Origin: Saccharopolyspora endophytica
Lineage (GTDB): Bacteria > Actinomycetota > Actinomycetes > Mycobacteriales > Pseudonocardiaceae
Direction of reading: 5' to 3'
NCBI RefSeq assembly: GCF_018070075.1
Contig: NZ_JAGPXE010000012.1
Coordinates: 124,001 to 188,000 of the forward strand
DNA length: 64,000 nucleotides
Position numbers and translations under genes: made by a program
Notes under the pieces: model-generated
The model's database searches: none
The model's input: the letters and a program-made list of their open reading frames with translations, nothing else
Told to the model about the DNA's origin: nothing
Shown: positions 1 through 9,779 of the stretch, piece after piece
Position numbering within the stretch: the stretch's first letter is position 1
Layout of the letters: each line of letters begins with the position of its first letter

Positions 1-849
1 ACCTTCCAACAAATGGGTCGCAGCCGAGTGCCGAAGTCCGTGCGGCCCCAGATCCGGCGCACCGCCGACCGCGCCGACGGCGTCGTGCACGGTCCGCCGC
101 GCTGTCCTGGGATCGAGGCGTCCACCCCGGACTCCCAGGAACAACGCCGAGTTTGACGGATCACGTAGCAGTTTAGGCCGCCCGCTGTGGAGCCATCGAC
201 CGAGTGCCGCATCGGCGGGCAGGCCGAACGGCACAGCGCGCTCCTTGTCGCCCTTGCCGATGACGCGGAGCACACGTCTTTCACGGTCCACATCGCCGAC
301 GTCCAGGCCGCACAGTTCGGCCACCCGAACACCGGTGGCGTACAGCACTTCCACGACCGCGTGATCACGGAGAGCAACCGGATCGCCCTGCTCGGCGCCG
401 GATGCCGACGCGCTCATCGCCTCGCCGGCCTGGTCGGCGCGCAGCACCGGCGGCAGCTTGCGCGGGCGCGAGGGAACGGCCAGCCGCGGGCCGGGATCGG
501 CGGGAAGCAGCCCGGCCTTGAACGCCCACGCCGTGAACGCGCGCGCGGACGCCGTCCTGCGGGCCAGCGTCGATCGGCTGACACCCGCGCTGTGCTGGGT
601 GGACAGCCATTCCCGCAGCACCGACAGGTCGAGCCCGCGCACCCCGGCGTCGCCCGCGACTCCGGCCAGGTGGGCTAAGAGCGAGACGACGTCGGTGACG
701 TATCCGCGCACGGTGTGGGCGGAGAGTCCCCGCTCGACGGCGAGGTGCCGCTCGAAGGAGTCCACAGCGGAGCCCAGCTCTTCAGGCAGTCCGGCCCGAA
801 CCTCGCGGAGGTCGGGTCGGCTCGCTCGCGCGGGACGTCCACCGGTCAT
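1..849 (-). CDS. xerC: Tyrosine recombinase XerC (3' end cut off by window)
   Basis: Site-specific recombinase that resolves chromosome dimers at dif together with a partner recombinase. 283 residues are visible from the ATG at 849, and the C-terminus runs off position 1. The N-terminal SAM-like core-binding domain (about residues 20-110) has the motif LSAHTVRGY. The catalytic domain shows the first active-site Arg in ATGVRVAELCGLD and the HGLRHSAATHLLEG box (HxxR) at the window edge. The nucleophilic Tyr lies outside. It lies downstream of dprA and comM as in other actinobacteria, with a 212-bp gap from dprA. A phage-type integrase is possible but the synteny argues for XerC. Confidence 0.9.
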   Translation of the reverse strand, partial: MTGGRPARASRPDLREVRAGLPEELGSAVDSFERHLAVERGLSAHTVRGYVTDVVSLLAHLAGVAGDAGVRGLDLSVLREWLSTQHSAGVSRSTLARRTASARAFTAWAFKAGLLPADPGPRLAVPSRPRKLPPVLRADQAGEAMSASASGAEQGDPVALRDHAVVEVLYATGVRVAELCGLDVGDVDRERRVLRVIGKGDKERAVPFGLPADAALGRWLHSGRPKLLRDPSNSALFLGVRGGRLDPRTARRTVHDAVGAVGGAPDLGPHGLRHSAATHLLEG

Positions 850-1061
850 ACCCACGACGCTCGTCGCAATCGATTCGCCGGTCAAGCATCGCCACGCGAA
901 TTGCGCTGTTTCCGAACTCACGTTGCGAAATCATGCCATTACGTGTTGACACGAAAATCGCTGTGGCGAGCGGCTGTCCACGGCCGAACACGCAGATCGG
1001 AGTCGGTTTCCCCTTCCATTCTCCGGAATCTCTTTCACTTACCTTTCCTGCATCTTTCTCC

Positions 1062-2222
1062 TCAACTCGTGATCGCGATCCACCCGCTTTCCGTCCGTTT
1101 CGCGAAACCACCGAGTTCCAGCTCGACGAGCACGGCCCGCACCCGCCCCAGCGGCAACCCGCAGTCGCGGGCCAGCTCGTCATTCCCCGCGGACTCCACG
1201 CCCCTCAGCGCGTCGTGAACCCGCCGCGCGTCCGGGTGCAGCCGATCCGTGGCGCGCGACCGGGCAACAACCTCCTCCACCGGGCTCACCCCCAGCGGGC
1301 TGAGCAGCTCGACGACCTCCTCGGTGCGGGTGACCAGCACCGCCTGCCCCGAGCGCACCATCGCGTGGCAACCCACCGAGTTCTGCGAGGTGACCGGACC
1401 CGGCACCGCCAGCACCGGACGCCCCAGCAGATCCGCGGTGTTGGCGGTGTTGGCCGCACCGCTGCGCGCGCCCGCCTCCACCACGACGGTGGCCCGGCCC
1501 ATCGCGGCGATCAGCCGGTTGCGCACCAGGAACCGGTGCTTGCGCGGTGGCGTTCCCGGCGGGTACTCGCTGATCACCGCGCCCTGGTCGGCGATGGCGC
1601 GCAGCAACCTGCCGTGTCCCGCCGGGTAGTCCACGTCCGCGCCGCAGGCCAGGAACGCCACCGTGCGCCCACCGGCCGACAGCGCGCCCCGGTGCGCCGC
1701 ACCGTCGATGCCGTAGGCCGCGCCGGAGACCACGGTGAACCCCGCCCCGGACAGGCCGTGGCCGAACTCCGCCGCCACGTGCTCGCCGTACCCGGACGCC
1801 GCACGAGCTCCCACCACGGCCACGGCGCGCTCGGTGCACGCCGCGGGCTCGGCCCGCCCGCGCACCCACAGCGCGAGCGGCTCGGCCATGTCCGGCAGGT
1901 CCATCTCGCGCGCGCCGGTGAGCTCCGAGAACGCCTCGCACGGCCAATCCGGCCGCTCCGGGATGAACAGCCGGAGTCCCGCCGCCTCGCCCGCGCGCAG
2001 CAGCCGCTCGCCCGACACTGCGTCACGCCTGGCCTCCACCTCCGCCAGCACCGGTTCCGGTGCCCGCCGCCGCAGGATCGCGTCCACGGCGCCCCGCGCA
2101 CCGCGCTCGGCGACGAACCGGGCCAAGGCCCGGGCCGGTGGCTCGGCCACCGCCGACAGGAAAGCCCTGGCCTGCAGCAGTTCCTGCCTGGTCTTCTCGC
2201 TCAGCGAAGCCCACGCGCCCAT
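1062..2222 (-). CDS. dprA: DNA-processing protein DprA (Smf)
   Basis: Single-strand DNA-binding protein that loads RecA during DNA uptake. The product is 386 aa, the usual length. A helical N-terminal domain is followed by the Rossmann-like DprA core with VVGARAASGYG, SGAAYGIDGAAH, ALSAGG, RFLVRNRLIA and AVPGPV. A winged-helix C-terminus (about residues 325-386) ends SGWIAITS. The start is the ATG at 2222, which overlaps the comM stop codon (ATGA), so the two are translationally coupled. The reading frame stays open upstream to 2651, but that part is only high-GC antisense of comM and lacks homology. Natural competence itself is not shown by this gene. Confidence 0.93.
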   Translation of the reverse strand: MGAWASLSEKTRQELLQARAFLSAVAEPPARALARFVAERGARGAVDAILRRRAPEPVLAEVEARRDAVSGERLLRAGEAAGLRLFIPERPDWPCEAFSELTGAREMDLPDMAEPLALWVRGRAEPAACTERAVAVVGARAASGYGEHVAAEFGHGLSGAGFTVVSGAAYGIDGAAHRGALSAGGRTVAFLACGADVDYPAGHGRLLRAIADQGAVISEYPPGTPPRKHRFLVRNRLIAAMGRATVVVEAGARSGAANTANTADLLGRPVLAVPGPVTSQNSVGCHAMVRSGQAVLVTRTEEVVELLSPLGVSPVEEVVARSRATDRLHPDARRVHDALRGVESAGNDELARDCGLPLGRVRAVLVELELGGFAKRTESGWIAITS

Positions 2223-3733
2223 CACACCGCCCTCCTGTCCCGGAACTCCAGCGCTGCGGCGACGTGATCGGCCGTTGGCCGGGGACTCGCGTCGAGATCC
2301 GCCAGCGTCCACGCCACCCGCAGGCACCGGTCGGCTCCGCGCGCGGTGATCGCGCCCGCCTCCAATCCCCGTTCCAGCAGCGCCGTCGTCTGCTCCGGCA
2401 GCGCGAACTCCTTGCGCAACGCCGGCCCTGGCACTTCGGTGTTGGTCTGCCAGCCGTGATCGGCCCACCGCTCCCGCGCCACCGCCCGCGCCCGCTCGAC
2501 CCGCTCGCGCACGACCGCCGTGCTCTCCGGCTCGGTGCCCGCGCGGGTGCTCATCGCCGAGATCGGCCGAGTGCGCACCCGCAGGTCCACCCGGTCCAGC
2601 AGCGGACCGGACAACTTGCCCAGATAGCGCCGCCGCGCCTGCGGAGCGCACTGGCAGTCCAGCTCACGGGGCGGTGCGCAGGGGCACGGGTTCGTGGCCA
2701 GCACGAGCTGGAACCGCGCCGGGTAGCGCAGCGTGCCGTCGCGACGGGCCAATCTGATCTCCCCCTCCTCCAGTGCCGTGCGCAACGCCTCCAACCGCTT
2801 CGGGCCGAGCTCGCACGCCTCGTCGAGCAGCAAGATCCCCCGGTGCGCCCGGCTGACGGCTCCCGGTCTGGCCAGTCCCGTGCCGCCGCCGATCAGCGCC
2901 GGGATCGACAGCGACGGGTGCGGGGCCACGAACGGAGGTCGGCGCACCAGGAACTCCGTGGACTCCTCGCTCAGCGAGCGCAGAGCCGTGACCTCCAGCG
3001 ATTCGGTAACGGTCAGTTCGGGCAGCAGCCCGCACAGCCGCTTGGCCAGCATCGTCTTGCCGGTGCCCGGCGGCCCCACCATGAGCAGGTGATGGCCACC
3101 GGCGGCGGCGACCTCCAGCGCCCAGCGCGCCTCCGGCTGACCGAGCACGTCGGACAGGTCCGGCACGCCCTCGCGCCCCGGCTCGACGACCGGCGGCGGG
3201 TCCTCCCGCAGCTCCGCCAGCTCGCGCAGCCACGCGATGACCTCCTGCAGGTGCTCGGCGCCGAGGATCTCGATGCCGTCCACCAGGTGCGCTTCGCCCA
3301 AGCCGTCCACCGGCACCACCGCGCGCCGCACACCGGACCGGCGAGCGGCCAGCAGCGCGGGCAGCAGCCCTCGCACCCCGCGCAGCCGACCGTCGAGGGC
3401 CAGCTCGCCGAACAGCACCGTGCCCCGCAACCGGTGCGGCGGCACCTGCTCGCTGGCGGCCAGCACCGCGCAGGCCAGCGCCAGGTCGTAGGACGTGCCG
3501 CCCTTGGGCAGAGCGGCCGGCGACAGCGCCAGCGTGATCACCCGGTCCGCCGGCCACTCCTCCCGGCAGTTCTGGATGGCCGCGGACACCCGGTTCTTGG
3601 CCTCCTTCAGCGCGTTGTCGGGCAGGCCGATCAACTGCACCGAGGGCAGCCCGGAGCGCACGTCGGCCTCGATCTCCACGAGCACTCCGTCGACGCCGAA
3701 CAGGGCGACGGCCCAGGTCTTGCGCAGCGCCAT
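2222..3733 (-). CDS. comM: YifB/ComM family AAA+ helicase (Mg-chelatase-like)
   Basis: ComM-family AAA+ ATPase, described in Vibrio as a hexameric helicase that promotes branch migration during integration of transforming DNA. 503 aa. It has an N-terminal Lon-protease-like fold (residues 1-180), Walker A GPPGTGKT at 220-227, Walker B GILLLDEACE, and the Cys-rich NPCPCAP...CQC segment typical of YifB. The C-terminal Mg-chelatase domain ends in FRDRRAV. The start is the ATG at 3733 (MALRKTWAVALFG), which matches the family N-terminus. An 84-codon upstream extension in the same frame overlaps yraN and was discarded. It lies 1 nt after the yraN stop and overlaps dprA by one base of ATGA coupling. 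Confidence 0.93.
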   Translation of the reverse strand: MALRKTWAVALFGVDGVLVEIEADVRSGLPSVQLIGLPDNALKEAKNRVSAAIQNCREEWPADRVITLALSPAALPKGGTSYDLALACAVLAASEQVPPHRLRGTVLFGELALDGRLRGVRGLLPALLAARRSGVRRAVVPVDGLGEAHLVDGIEILGAEHLQEVIAWLRELAELREDPPPVVEPGREGVPDLSDVLGQPEARWALEVAAAGGHHLLMVGPPGTGKTMLAKRLCGLLPELTVTESLEVTALRSLSEESTEFLVRRPPFVAPHPSLSIPALIGGGTGLARPGAVSRAHRGILLLDEACELGPKRLEALRTALEEGEIRLARRDGTLRYPARFQLVLATNPCPCAPPRELDCQCAPQARRRYLGKLSGPLLDRVDLRVRTRPISAMSTRAGTEPESTAVVRERVERARAVARERWADHGWQTNTEVPGPALRKEFALPEQTTALLERGLEAGAITARGADRCLRVAWTLADLDASPRPTADHVAAALEFRDRRAV

Positions 3734-3734
3734 C

Positions 3735-4136
3735 TCAGAACACCCCCTCGAGGTGCTCGACGCGCGCGGGTTCCCCCGGTGGCCACAGCACCGAGACGAC
3801 GTCGAAGCGGACCCGGCAGCCGACCAGGTCGCGCTCGGAGAGCCACGCCCTGGCCACACCCCGCACCCTGGCGATCTTGTCCGGGCCGATGGCGTGCAGC
3901 GGGCCGCCGTAATCCACCCCGGATCGCGCTTTGACCTCGCAGAACACCACGAGGTCTCCATCGGTGGCGACGATGTCGAGCTCACCGCGCGGGCATCGCC
4001 AGTTGCGGTCCAGCACGATCAGCCCGCTCCGCTCCAGCAGCTCGGCGGCCATCCGCTCGCCGACCCTGCCCAGCTCGTGCCTGCGCCCGCCGGCCAGGTG
4101 ATCGGACAGCGGCGCGGTGATCTTCTCGGTGCCCAC
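3735..4136 (-). CDS. YraN/UPF0102 family endonuclease-fold protein
   Basis: UPF0102 (YraN) protein of the restriction-endonuclease-like fold; biological role unsettled. 133 aa from a GTG at 4136, chosen because a strong GAGGAGG ribosome-binding site sits 5 nt upstream and because homologues begin just before the GxxGE box (here [12 protein letters not shown]). The nuclease-like motif is visible as [26 protein letters not shown] (E, D and ExK residues). First gene of the yraN-comM-dprA set. The frame is open to 4301, but that stretch has no family match. Confidence 0.88.
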   Translation of the reverse strand: MGTEKITAPLSDHLAGGRRHELGRVGERMAAELLERSGLIVLDRNWRCPRGELDIVATDGDLVVFCEVKARSGVDYGGPLHAIGPDKIARVRGVARAWLSERDLVGCRVRFDVVSVLWPPGEPARVEHLEGVF

Positions 4137-4437
4137 GGGGAACCTCCTCGGGAATCGAATCGACGGTTCCCGTTCCGGGAGGGGTGAAAACCGCTCAGCA
4201 CCAGCCATTCCGGGAACGGGATGAACTCCACGTTGCCCATCCCGAGCCGAAATGCCAAACAGATTTCCGAATCTGTGGATGAATTGGTCCCCTGTGGACA
4301 ATCAGTGCTCACACCTACGTGTGGTGGATTTCGTGTATCCGGGTATTCACAGAACCACTCGATCGCACTGCGCGCACGAAAAAGCCCGGACGGTCGAATT
4401 CGACCGTCCGGGCGCCTGCGACGTGTTCCGGGTTCCC
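4137..4437. other. Intergenic region between DUF2469 gene and yraN
   Basis: About 300 bases without a gene. It carries the terminator of the upstream minus-strand unit (4379-4413) and, nearer yraN, an imperfect inverted repeat (TCCCGTTCC near 4168 against TTCCGGGAACGGGA near 4208). The yraN promoter is expected here, but no clear -35/-10 pair was recognised. Confidence 0.5.
4379..4413 (-). terminator. Rho-independent terminator after the lepB-rnhB-DUF2469 unit
   Basis: Perfect 30-base inverted repeat at 4384-4413 (arms GCCCGGACGGTCGAA / TTCGACCGTCCGGGC). On the minus strand it is followed by five T residues (4379-4383). It begins 24 bases beyond the DUF2469 stop codon. Confidence 0.88.
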
Positions 4438-4761
4438 CTACGACCCGAAAGGCCCGTTCTCCGGCAACCGGAGATCGGGCTTGTCCAGCTCCTCGACGTT
4501 GACGTCCTTGAACGTGATCACCCGAACGTTCTTGACGAACCTCGCCGGGCGATACATGTCCCAAACCCAGGCGTCGGACATCGACACCTCGAAGTAGACC
4601 TCCGAGTCGGAGTTGCGCACCTGCACGTCCACCGCGTTGGCCAGGTAGAAGCGCCGTTCGGTCTCCACGACGTAGGTGAACTGACCGACGATGTCGCGAT
4701 ACTCCTTGTAGAGCTGCAGCTCCATCTCGGTCTCGTACTTTTCGAGATCCTCGGCGCTCAT
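4438..4761 (-). CDS. DUF2469 family protein
   Basis: 107-aa actinobacterial DUF2469 protein of unknown function; the mycobacterial member lies next to rnhB in the same order. It is acidic and rich in charged residues (MSAEDLEKYETEMELQLYKEY), with conserved ETERRFYLANAV and VYFEVSMSDAWVWDMYRP segments and no membrane helix. It lies 33 bp after rnhB and is followed by a strong terminator, so it is probably the last gene of lepB-rnhB-DUF2469. Start is the ATG at 4761. Confidence 0.9.
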   Translation of the reverse strand: MSAEDLEKYETEMELQLYKEYRDIVGQFTYVVETERRFYLANAVDVQVRNSDSEVYFEVSMSDAWVWDMYRPARFVKNVRVITFKDVNVEELDKPDLRLPENGPFGS

Positions 4762-4794
4762 CGGTGTGCGAGCCCTTCTGCGTTTCCGTTCGGA

Positions 4795-5547
4795 CTACAA
4801 GGCCTCATTGTCCACCACTTCCCCCTTCGAAGCATCGAACAAACCGGGCTTGCTGGTCACAGCGCGCGGCGAGCGCATCCCGTGCTTCGTGGCGGCGGCC
4901 ACGACGTTCGCGTAGGACCAGCGGTGCTGGACGCACGGACCGTGCTCGGTCATGCGCGCCGAGTGCAGCGGCGTGCTGTAGCCCTTGTGCACGTCGAAGG
5001 CGTACTCCGGGAACCCCTCGTGCAGCTCACCGGCCATCAACCTGTCCCGGGTGACCTTGGCCAGCACCGATGCCGCCGCCACGCACGCCGCGACCAGGTC
5101 TCCCTTGACGACGGCCACGCTCGGGGTCGCCAGGCCCTGCACCTTGAAACCGTCGGTGAGCACGTAGCCGGGGTGCTCGGTCAGCTGCGCCACCGAGCGG
5201 CGCATGCCCTCCAGGTTGGCGACGTGAATGCCCAGCGCATCGACGTCCTCGGCCGGGATCACCACGGTCGAGCAGCTCAGCGCGCGCGAGGTGATGCGGT
5301 CGTAGAGCCGCTCCCGGTCGGCCTCGGTCAGCACCTTGGAGTCGGTCAGGCCGTCGAAGCGCTTCGCATCACCCGGCTTGAGCACGCACGCGGCGACCAC
5401 CAGCGGCCCGGCGCACGCGCCTCGCCCGGCCTCGTCCACACCGGCGACCGGGCCCAGCCCCCGGCGATCCAGGGCGCTCTGCAGGGCCCAGTTGCCGCTG
5501 CTGCGCCGGATCACCGACCGGGGTGGCCGGAAGTCCGTCACCGTCAC
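4795..5547 (-). CDS. rnhB: Ribonuclease HII
   Basis: Removes ribonucleotides misincorporated in DNA. 250 aa. The active-site Asp and Glu are in [13 protein letters not shown], the third acidic residue is in ILAK-like [10 protein letters not shown] context, and TDSK is present. The substrate-recognition GRGACAG loop replaces the commoner GRGPLAG with only small changes. Start is a GTG at 5547 (GTGACGGTGACG), 7 bp after lepB. The C-terminal 30 residues extend past the last conserved block ([14 protein letters not shown]) and are not conserved as far as I can judge. Confidence 0.92.
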   Translation of the reverse strand: MTVTDFRPPRSVIRRSSGNWALQSALDRRGLGPVAGVDEAGRGACAGPLVVAACVLKPGDAKRFDGLTDSKVLTEADRERLYDRITSRALSCSTVVIPAEDVDALGIHVANLEGMRRSVAQLTEHPGYVLTDGFKVQGLATPSVAVVKGDLVAACVAAASVLAKVTRDRLMAGELHEGFPEYAFDVHKGYSTPLHSARMTEHGPCVQHRWSYANVVAAATKHGMRSPRAVTSKPGLFDASKGEVVDNEAL

Positions 5548-5554
5548 TTCGATG

Positions 5555-6460
5555 TCACTCCGACTGCCGTCGCTTGCTCACTGCACCGACGAGCCTACGA
5601 CCCATCCAGACCGCGGGGAACGCCGCGGCGAACCCCACGCCCAGCGGCAGCCCGCCCTGCCAGGCCGGCGCACCCAGCGCCGTCGACTGCGGGTTGGGCT
5701 CCGGGATGCTCTGCCAGCGGGTCGGCGGCAGCACGATCACCTGCGCCTTGCCGATGACGTTGTCCACCGGGACGGCGCCGTTGGTGCCGCCACCGCCCTG
5801 AACGCGGGAGTCGGAGGAGTCGTTGCGGTTGTCACCCATCACCCACAGGTGCCCCTGCGGAACGGTGACCGGCGCGAACTCGTCCTGGCCGACGCCGCGG
5901 CCCGGCTCCCAGTACACGTAGGGCTCGTTGAGCGGCTTGCCGTCCACCAGGACCCGGTTCTGCGGGTCGCAGCACTCGACGGTCTGGCCGCCGACGGCGA
6001 TGACCCGCTTGACGAAGTCCTTCTCGTCCGGCGCGCCGAAGCCCAGCAGCGCGACCGCGCCCTGGAAGAAGCCCGCGACCGGGTTGGTGGACTCCTCGGC
6101 GGTGAACTCGTTCTGCACCCACGGCTGCGGACCGCGGAAGACCACGACGTCGCCGGGCTCGGGTTCGGAGAAGCGGTAGGAAACCTTGTCGACCAGCACC
6201 CGGTCGTTGTTGCAACCGGTGCAGCCGTGCAGCGTCTGCTCCATCGACTGGGACGGGATCACGTACACCCGGGCCAGGAACGCCTGGATGAGCACCGTGA
6301 GCACCAGGGCGGTCACGATCAGGATGGGCAACTCCACCCAGAAGGAAGACTTCTTCTTGCCCTTCGACTTCGGGTGTTGAGACCCCCTGTCGGGAGCACC
6401 CTCACGGTGCTCCGAGTCCTGGGGCTCTTCCGCTGATCCGCTGCGCATGACGTCGGCCAC
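5555..6460 (-). CDS. lepB: Signal peptidase I
   Basis: Membrane serine protease that cleaves signal peptides of exported preproteins. 301 aa. A cytoplasmic charged N-terminus is followed by a transmembrane helix at about 42-62. The catalytic Ser72 is in [11 protein letters not shown] and the catalytic Lys151 in [20 protein letters not shown] forms the C-terminal box. A second hydrophobic stretch near residue 275 is followed by a basic tail ([12 protein letters not shown]). A paired Cys motif (HGCTGCNND) follows the Ser box. Start is the ATG at 6460, the first gene of lepB-rnhB-DUF2469. Confidence 0.94.
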   Translation of the reverse strand: MADVMRSGSAEEPQDSEHREGAPDRGSQHPKSKGKKKSSFWVELPILIVTALVLTVLIQAFLARVYVIPSQSMEQTLHGCTGCNNDRVLVDKVSYRFSEPEPGDVVVFRGPQPWVQNEFTAEESTNPVAGFFQGAVALLGFGAPDEKDFVKRVIAVGGQTVECCDPQNRVLVDGKPLNEPYVYWEPGRGVGQDEFAPVTVPQGHLWVMGDNRNDSSDSRVQGGGGTNGAVPVDNVIGKAQVIVLPPTRWQSIPEPNPQSTALGAPAWQGGLPLGVGFAAAFPAVWMGRRLVGAVSKRRQSE

Positions 6461-6633
6461 CCGGCCAGGCTACTTGAACCGGCTCAGGGGCCCTCGCGCT
6501 CCCCCGGCGCGGCGGACCGGGAAACCCGCCCGGTTCCGCCTCGATGACGTGCGATTTTCCGGAACATCCCGTTCCGGGGTCAGCACCTGCACTCGCTGGG
6601 CCTGCATTGATCACCCGAAGGTGGACAGCAGAA

Positions 6634-6661
6634 GGGCCCGGACGCTTTCGCGGCCGGGCCC
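6634..6661 (-). terminator. Hairpin after rplS (probable terminator)
   Basis: Inverted repeat GGGCCCGG...CCGGGCCC starting 27 bases beyond the rplS stop codon on the minus strand. The U-tract is weak, so termination is inferred from position and stem strength only. Confidence 0.5.
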
Positions 6662-6687
6662 CTCAGAACTGCAACGTCTCGCGTCGA

Positions 6688-7047
6688 TCAGGACGCCGAA
6701 GCGGTCTCCCGCTTCTCCTTGATCTTCGCCGCCTTGCCGCGCCGGTCGCGCAGGTAGTACAGCTTCGCCCGCCGGACATCGCCGCGCGAGACGACCTCGA
6801 TCTGCGCGATGTTCGGGGTGTGCACCGGGAAAGTCCGCTCCACACCGACACCGAAGGAAACCTTGCGCACGGTGAAGGTCTCCCGGATGCCATCGCCCTG
6901 GCGGCGGATGACTGCGCCCTGGAAGACCTGAGTCCGCTCGCGCGAACCCTCGATGACGCGGACGTGAACCTTCAGCGTGTCACCGGGCCGGAAGGCCGGG
7001 ATGTCGGAACGCAGCGACTGGGCGTCCAACGCGTCCAGGGTGTTCAT
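6688..7047 (-). CDS. rplS: 50S ribosomal protein L19
   Basis: Large-subunit ribosomal protein near the 30S/50S interface. 119 aa, with the family signature [21 protein letters not shown] and the basic tail [21 protein letters not shown]. Start is the ATG at 7047 ([19 protein letters not shown]). The frame is open much further upstream, but that overlaps trmD antisense and has no homology. It lies between trmD and lepB with gaps of about 200 bp on each side, so it probably has its own promoter. Confidence 0.96.
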   Translation of the reverse strand: MNTLDALDAQSLRSDIPAFRPGDTLKVHVRVIEGSRERTQVFQGAVIRRQGDGIRETFTVRKVSFGVGVERTFPVHTPNIAQIEVVSRGDVRRAKLYYLRDRRGKAAKIKEKRETASAS

Positions 7048-7243
7048 CGGTGGTCCGTCCTCATCCGTGTCGAAGGCACCCGTGTTCTCACATGTCGATG
7101 ACCCGACCTGGAAGGTGGGCACCGCCCGACACGGGGTGAACTTGCTCTTTGCGCATGTCGAACCAGGTGGCTCGACTGCATCAACCTGTCCAGTGTGCCA
7201 GATCCGCATTTCGTCGCCCGATCCGGCCCCTTCAACGAGGGGC

Positions 7244-8035
7244 TCAGCGCGACGCGTCTCCGGTCTCACCGACATCGTCGGAAGCATCCGACGCACGCAG
7301 TTTATCGAGCTGTTTCCGGTCGGCCTTATCCAGGTCCCCCTCGGGCAACGCCGAGAGCAGTTCCGGCCGCCGGTGGTAGGTCCGCTCCAGCGCCTGATCC
7401 CGCCGCCAGCGGGCGATCGCGGCGTGGTTGCCCGAGCGCAGGACGTCGGGAACCGGGCGTTCGCGCCACACCTCGGGACGGGTGTAGCAGGGGCCCTCCA
7501 GCAGACCGTCCGAGAAGGAGTCCTGCTCCGCCGACAGCGGGTTGCCCAGCACTCCGGGCAGCAGCCGCACAACGGCCTCGATCATCGTCAGCGCGGCGAC
7601 CTCACCGCCGACCAGCACGTAGTCGCCGATGGAGACCTCTTCGACGGGCATCCGGGTGGCGGCGTCGTCGATGACCCGCTGGTCGATGCCCTCGTACCGG
7701 CCGCAGGCGAAGACCAGCCACGGGTCCTGCGACCAGCGCACGGCGGTCTTCTGGTCGAAGGGCCGCCCGGCCGGGGTCGGCACGACCAGCCGGGGCGTGG
7801 CCTCCTGCGCGGCGCAGACCTCGTCGAGGGCCTCGCCCCAGACGTCGGGCTTCATCACCATGCCCGGGCCGCCGCCGTAGGGGCTGTCGTCGACCGCGCG
7901 GTGCACGTCGTGGGTCCAGTCGCGCAGGTCGTGCACGCCGACGGAGATCCGCTCGCGCTCGATGGCCTTGCCCAGCAGCGCTTCCCGCAGCGGGTTCAGG
8001 TAGTCGGGGAAGATCGTGATGACGTCGATGCGCAT
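7244..8035 (-). CDS. trmD: tRNA (guanine37-N1)-methyltransferase TrmD
   Basis: SAM-dependent SPOUT methyltransferase that makes m1G37 and so prevents +1 frameshifting. 263 aa from the ATG at 8035 ([16 protein letters not shown]). SPOUT knot motifs are visible: [55 protein letters not shown]. The Asp in the GIDQRV region and the substrate loop are intact. It follows rimM by 112 bp, in the rpsP-khpA-rimM-trmD order usual for bacteria. Confidence 0.96.
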   Translation of the reverse strand: MRIDVITIFPDYLNPLREALLGKAIERERISVGVHDLRDWTHDVHRAVDDSPYGGGPGMVMKPDVWGEALDEVCAAQEATPRLVVPTPAGRPFDQKTAVRWSQDPWLVFACGRYEGIDQRVIDDAATRMPVEEVSIGDYVLVGGEVAALTMIEAVVRLLPGVLGNPLSAEQDSFSDGLLEGPCYTRPEVWRERPVPDVLRSGNHAAIARWRRDQALERTYHRRPELLSALPEGDLDKADRKQLDKLRASDASDDVGETGDASR

Positions 8036-8147
8036 GGTGGCCTCGTCTGGGAAACGCCCGCGAACGGGCGCACTGCGGTGGATCCTTGCACGCCGGCGAA
8101 GCCGCTTCGAGCAACTCGCGCTGCGCACGACCGCCTCGACCGCCGGC

Positions 8148-8714
8148 TCAGTCCAGCAGGCCCTCGGGCGGGTCGAGCACGACCCTGCCGGCGTCGAGGT
8201 CGACCTCGGGGACGATGGCGGAGACGAACGGCACCAGGGCTTCTCGTTCGCCCTTCTCGGCCTCCGGGTCCGCGATGGTGATCGCGAGGAGTTCGCCCGC
8301 GGGCGAGTGCAGCACGTCGCGCACCACGCCCACGTCCTCACCGGAGACCAGGGCCGCGCGCAGCCCGATCAGCTCGGTGTCGTGGAACTCGTCGGGGTCC
8401 TCGGGCGACTCGGCCTCGTCGGCGGAGACCGTCAGCAGCGCACCGCGCAGCTCCTCCGCCGCGTCCCGGCCGTCCACGCCCTCAGCGCGCACCAACAGCC
8501 GCCCGGCGTGCTGCCGGGCGGCTGTCACGGTGAGGCTCTGCGCGCTCTTGTTCTTGCTCTGACCGGCTCCTCGGCGCTTCAATCCGAGCACCGAGCCGGG
8601 AACGAACCGCAGCTCCGGGCTGTCGGTGAGCACCTCGACGACGAGCTCGCCCCGCACGCCATGCGGCCGCACCACGCGCCCCACTGCGAGGGCCTCCGGC
8701 TGAAGTTCGTTCAT
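8148..8714 (-). CDS. rimM: Ribosome maturation factor RimM
   Basis: Assists 30S head assembly by binding S19. 188 aa with the N-terminal RimM barrel ([18 protein letters not shown]) and a C-terminal PRC-barrel ([34 protein letters not shown], then [30 protein letters not shown]). Start ATG at 8714. Only 5 bp separate it from khpA, so rpsP-khpA-rimM form one transcription unit. Confidence 0.95.
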   Translation of the reverse strand: MNELQPEALAVGRVVRPHGVRGELVVEVLTDSPELRFVPGSVLGLKRRGAGQSKNKSAQSLTVTAARQHAGRLLVRAEGVDGRDAAEELRGALLTVSADEAESPEDPDEFHDTELIGLRAALVSGEDVGVVRDVLHSPAGELLAITIADPEAEKGEREALVPFVSAIVPEVDLDAGRVVLDPPEGLLD

Positions 8715-8719
8715 CCCGA

Positions 8720-8959
8720 TCAGCGGTCGGTGTCGACCACGTCGACCCGGATACCGCGACCACCGATGCCGGTCATCACGGTCCGCAGCGCGGTGGCGGT
8801 GCGCCCGCCGCGTCCGATGACCTTGCCCAGGTCGTCCGGGTTGACGTGCACCTCGAGGGTGCGACCACGCCGGGTCGTCAGCAGCTGGACGCGGACATCG
8901 TCGGGGTTGTCGACGATGCCGCGCACCAGGTGTTCAAGCGCGTCCGAGAGGACCGTCAC
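8720..8959 (-). CDS. khpA: KH-domain RNA-binding protein KhpA (YlqC)
   Basis: Small single-KH-domain protein. Homologues in other bacteria bind RNA with KhpB and influence cell-division and envelope mRNAs. 79 aa with the KH GxxG loop in [16 protein letters not shown]. Start ATG at 8959 overlaps the rpsP stop codon (ATGA). Standard position between rpsP and rimM. Confidence 0.93.
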   Translation of the reverse strand: MTVLSDALEHLVRGIVDNPDDVRVQLLTTRRGRTLEVHVNPDDLGKVIGRGGRTATALRTVMTGIGGRGIRVDVVDTDR

Positions 8960-9420
8960 GCCTGACCGTCCTCGGACTTCTGCTCGGCAGCCTTGTCCTC
9001 GGCCTTGTCCTCAGCCTTGGCCTCGGACTTCTTGCCACCCTTCTTCTTCGGGGTGGTGGCCTCGACGGTCGGCTCCTCGCCGGCGGCGGCGAGAGCGGCC
9101 TCGAACAGCTCCTGCTTGCTGGTCTTCGGCTCGGCGACCTTCAGGGTGCCCTCGGCGCCCGGCAGGCCCTTGTGCTTCTGCCAGTCGCCGGTGATCTCCA
9201 GGATGTTGCGCACCGGTTCGGTCGGCTGCGCGCCGACACCCAGCCAGTACTGCGCCCGCTCCGAGTCGACGATGATGCCGCTCGGGTTCTCCTTCGGGTG
9301 GTACTGACCGATCGTCTCGATGACCCGGCCGTTGCGACGGGTGCGGGCATCCGCGATGACGATGCGGTAGTGCGGCTCCCGGATCTTGCCGATCCGCGCG
9401 AGCTTGATCTTCACAGCCAC
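8956..9420 (-). CDS. rpsP: 30S ribosomal protein S16 with long charged tail
   Basis: Small-subunit assembly protein. The core (residues 1-82, [35 protein letters not shown], then [14 protein letters not shown]) is canonical. It is followed by about 70 residues that end in alternating Lys/Glu/Ala ([20 protein letters not shown]), longer than the roughly 80-90-residue S16 of many bacteria but common in actinobacteria. Start ATG at 9420; first gene of rpsP-khpA-rimM. Confidence 0.95.
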   Translation of the reverse strand: MAVKIKLARIGKIREPHYRIVIADARTRRNGRVIETIGQYHPKENPSGIIVDSERAQYWLGVGAQPTEPVRNILEITGDWQKHKGLPGAEGTLKVAEPKTSKQELFEAALAAAGEEPTVEATTPKKKGGKKSEAKAEDKAEDKAAEQKSEDGQA

Positions 9421-9597
9421 GGGTGCTGGTGCTCCTCAGACTCTCATTGGTGCTCCGGTGAGCGATGCGCAAACCGCGTGGGGCAGCGATTCGCAAAGCT
9501 CGTAGGTCAAATCGCCGACAAGAGGTGAGAGGGACCCCAAGCAGCGAACAGCAACCCATTCTGCCAGACGCTCATCGCCAGTGGCGACCGGGGCATC

Positions 9598-9767
9598 TTG
9601 CTCGGCGGTGCGGGTAGGAGAACCTCAGACGCCCTCTGGCTCCGGGCGCCGCTCCTGATGTATGCCAATACACGGCGTCACGGCGTCCTCACCAGAGGAC
9701 GTCTGAGAACCTCCGGCGGCGCCAGCTGCTCAGGTGGATCACCGAGAAAGCCGGCTCCGCCGCTTGC
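9598..9767 (+). repeat. Structured intergenic repeat, copy R1
   Basis: About 170 bp, present also at 14270-14438 and inverted at 58592-58762. It starts TTGCTCGGCGGTGCGGGTAG and ends near CCGCTTGC. It folds as GGAG-AAC-CTCAGACG...CTCTGG...tip...CCAGAGG...CGTCTGAG-AAC-CTCC, with the tip hairpin TGTAT-GCCA-ATACA at 9660-9673. It fills most of the 360-base gene-free stretch 9421-9779 between rpsP and the first CPBP gene. The remaining bases (9421-9597) should contain the rpsP promoter, but I see no clear box. Confidence 0.8.
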
Positions 9768-9779
9768 CCGATGGTCGGC

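Noticed and set aside
2223..2651. N-terminal extension of DprA by 143 residues
   Set aside because: It overlaps the comM coding region and lacks homology; the ATG at 2222 overlaps the comM stop as expected for coupling.
9598..9767. Integron attC site
   Set aside because: Hairpin size and AAC boxes are superficially similar, but no RYYYAAC...GTTRRRY pair, gene cassette array or IntI gene is present.
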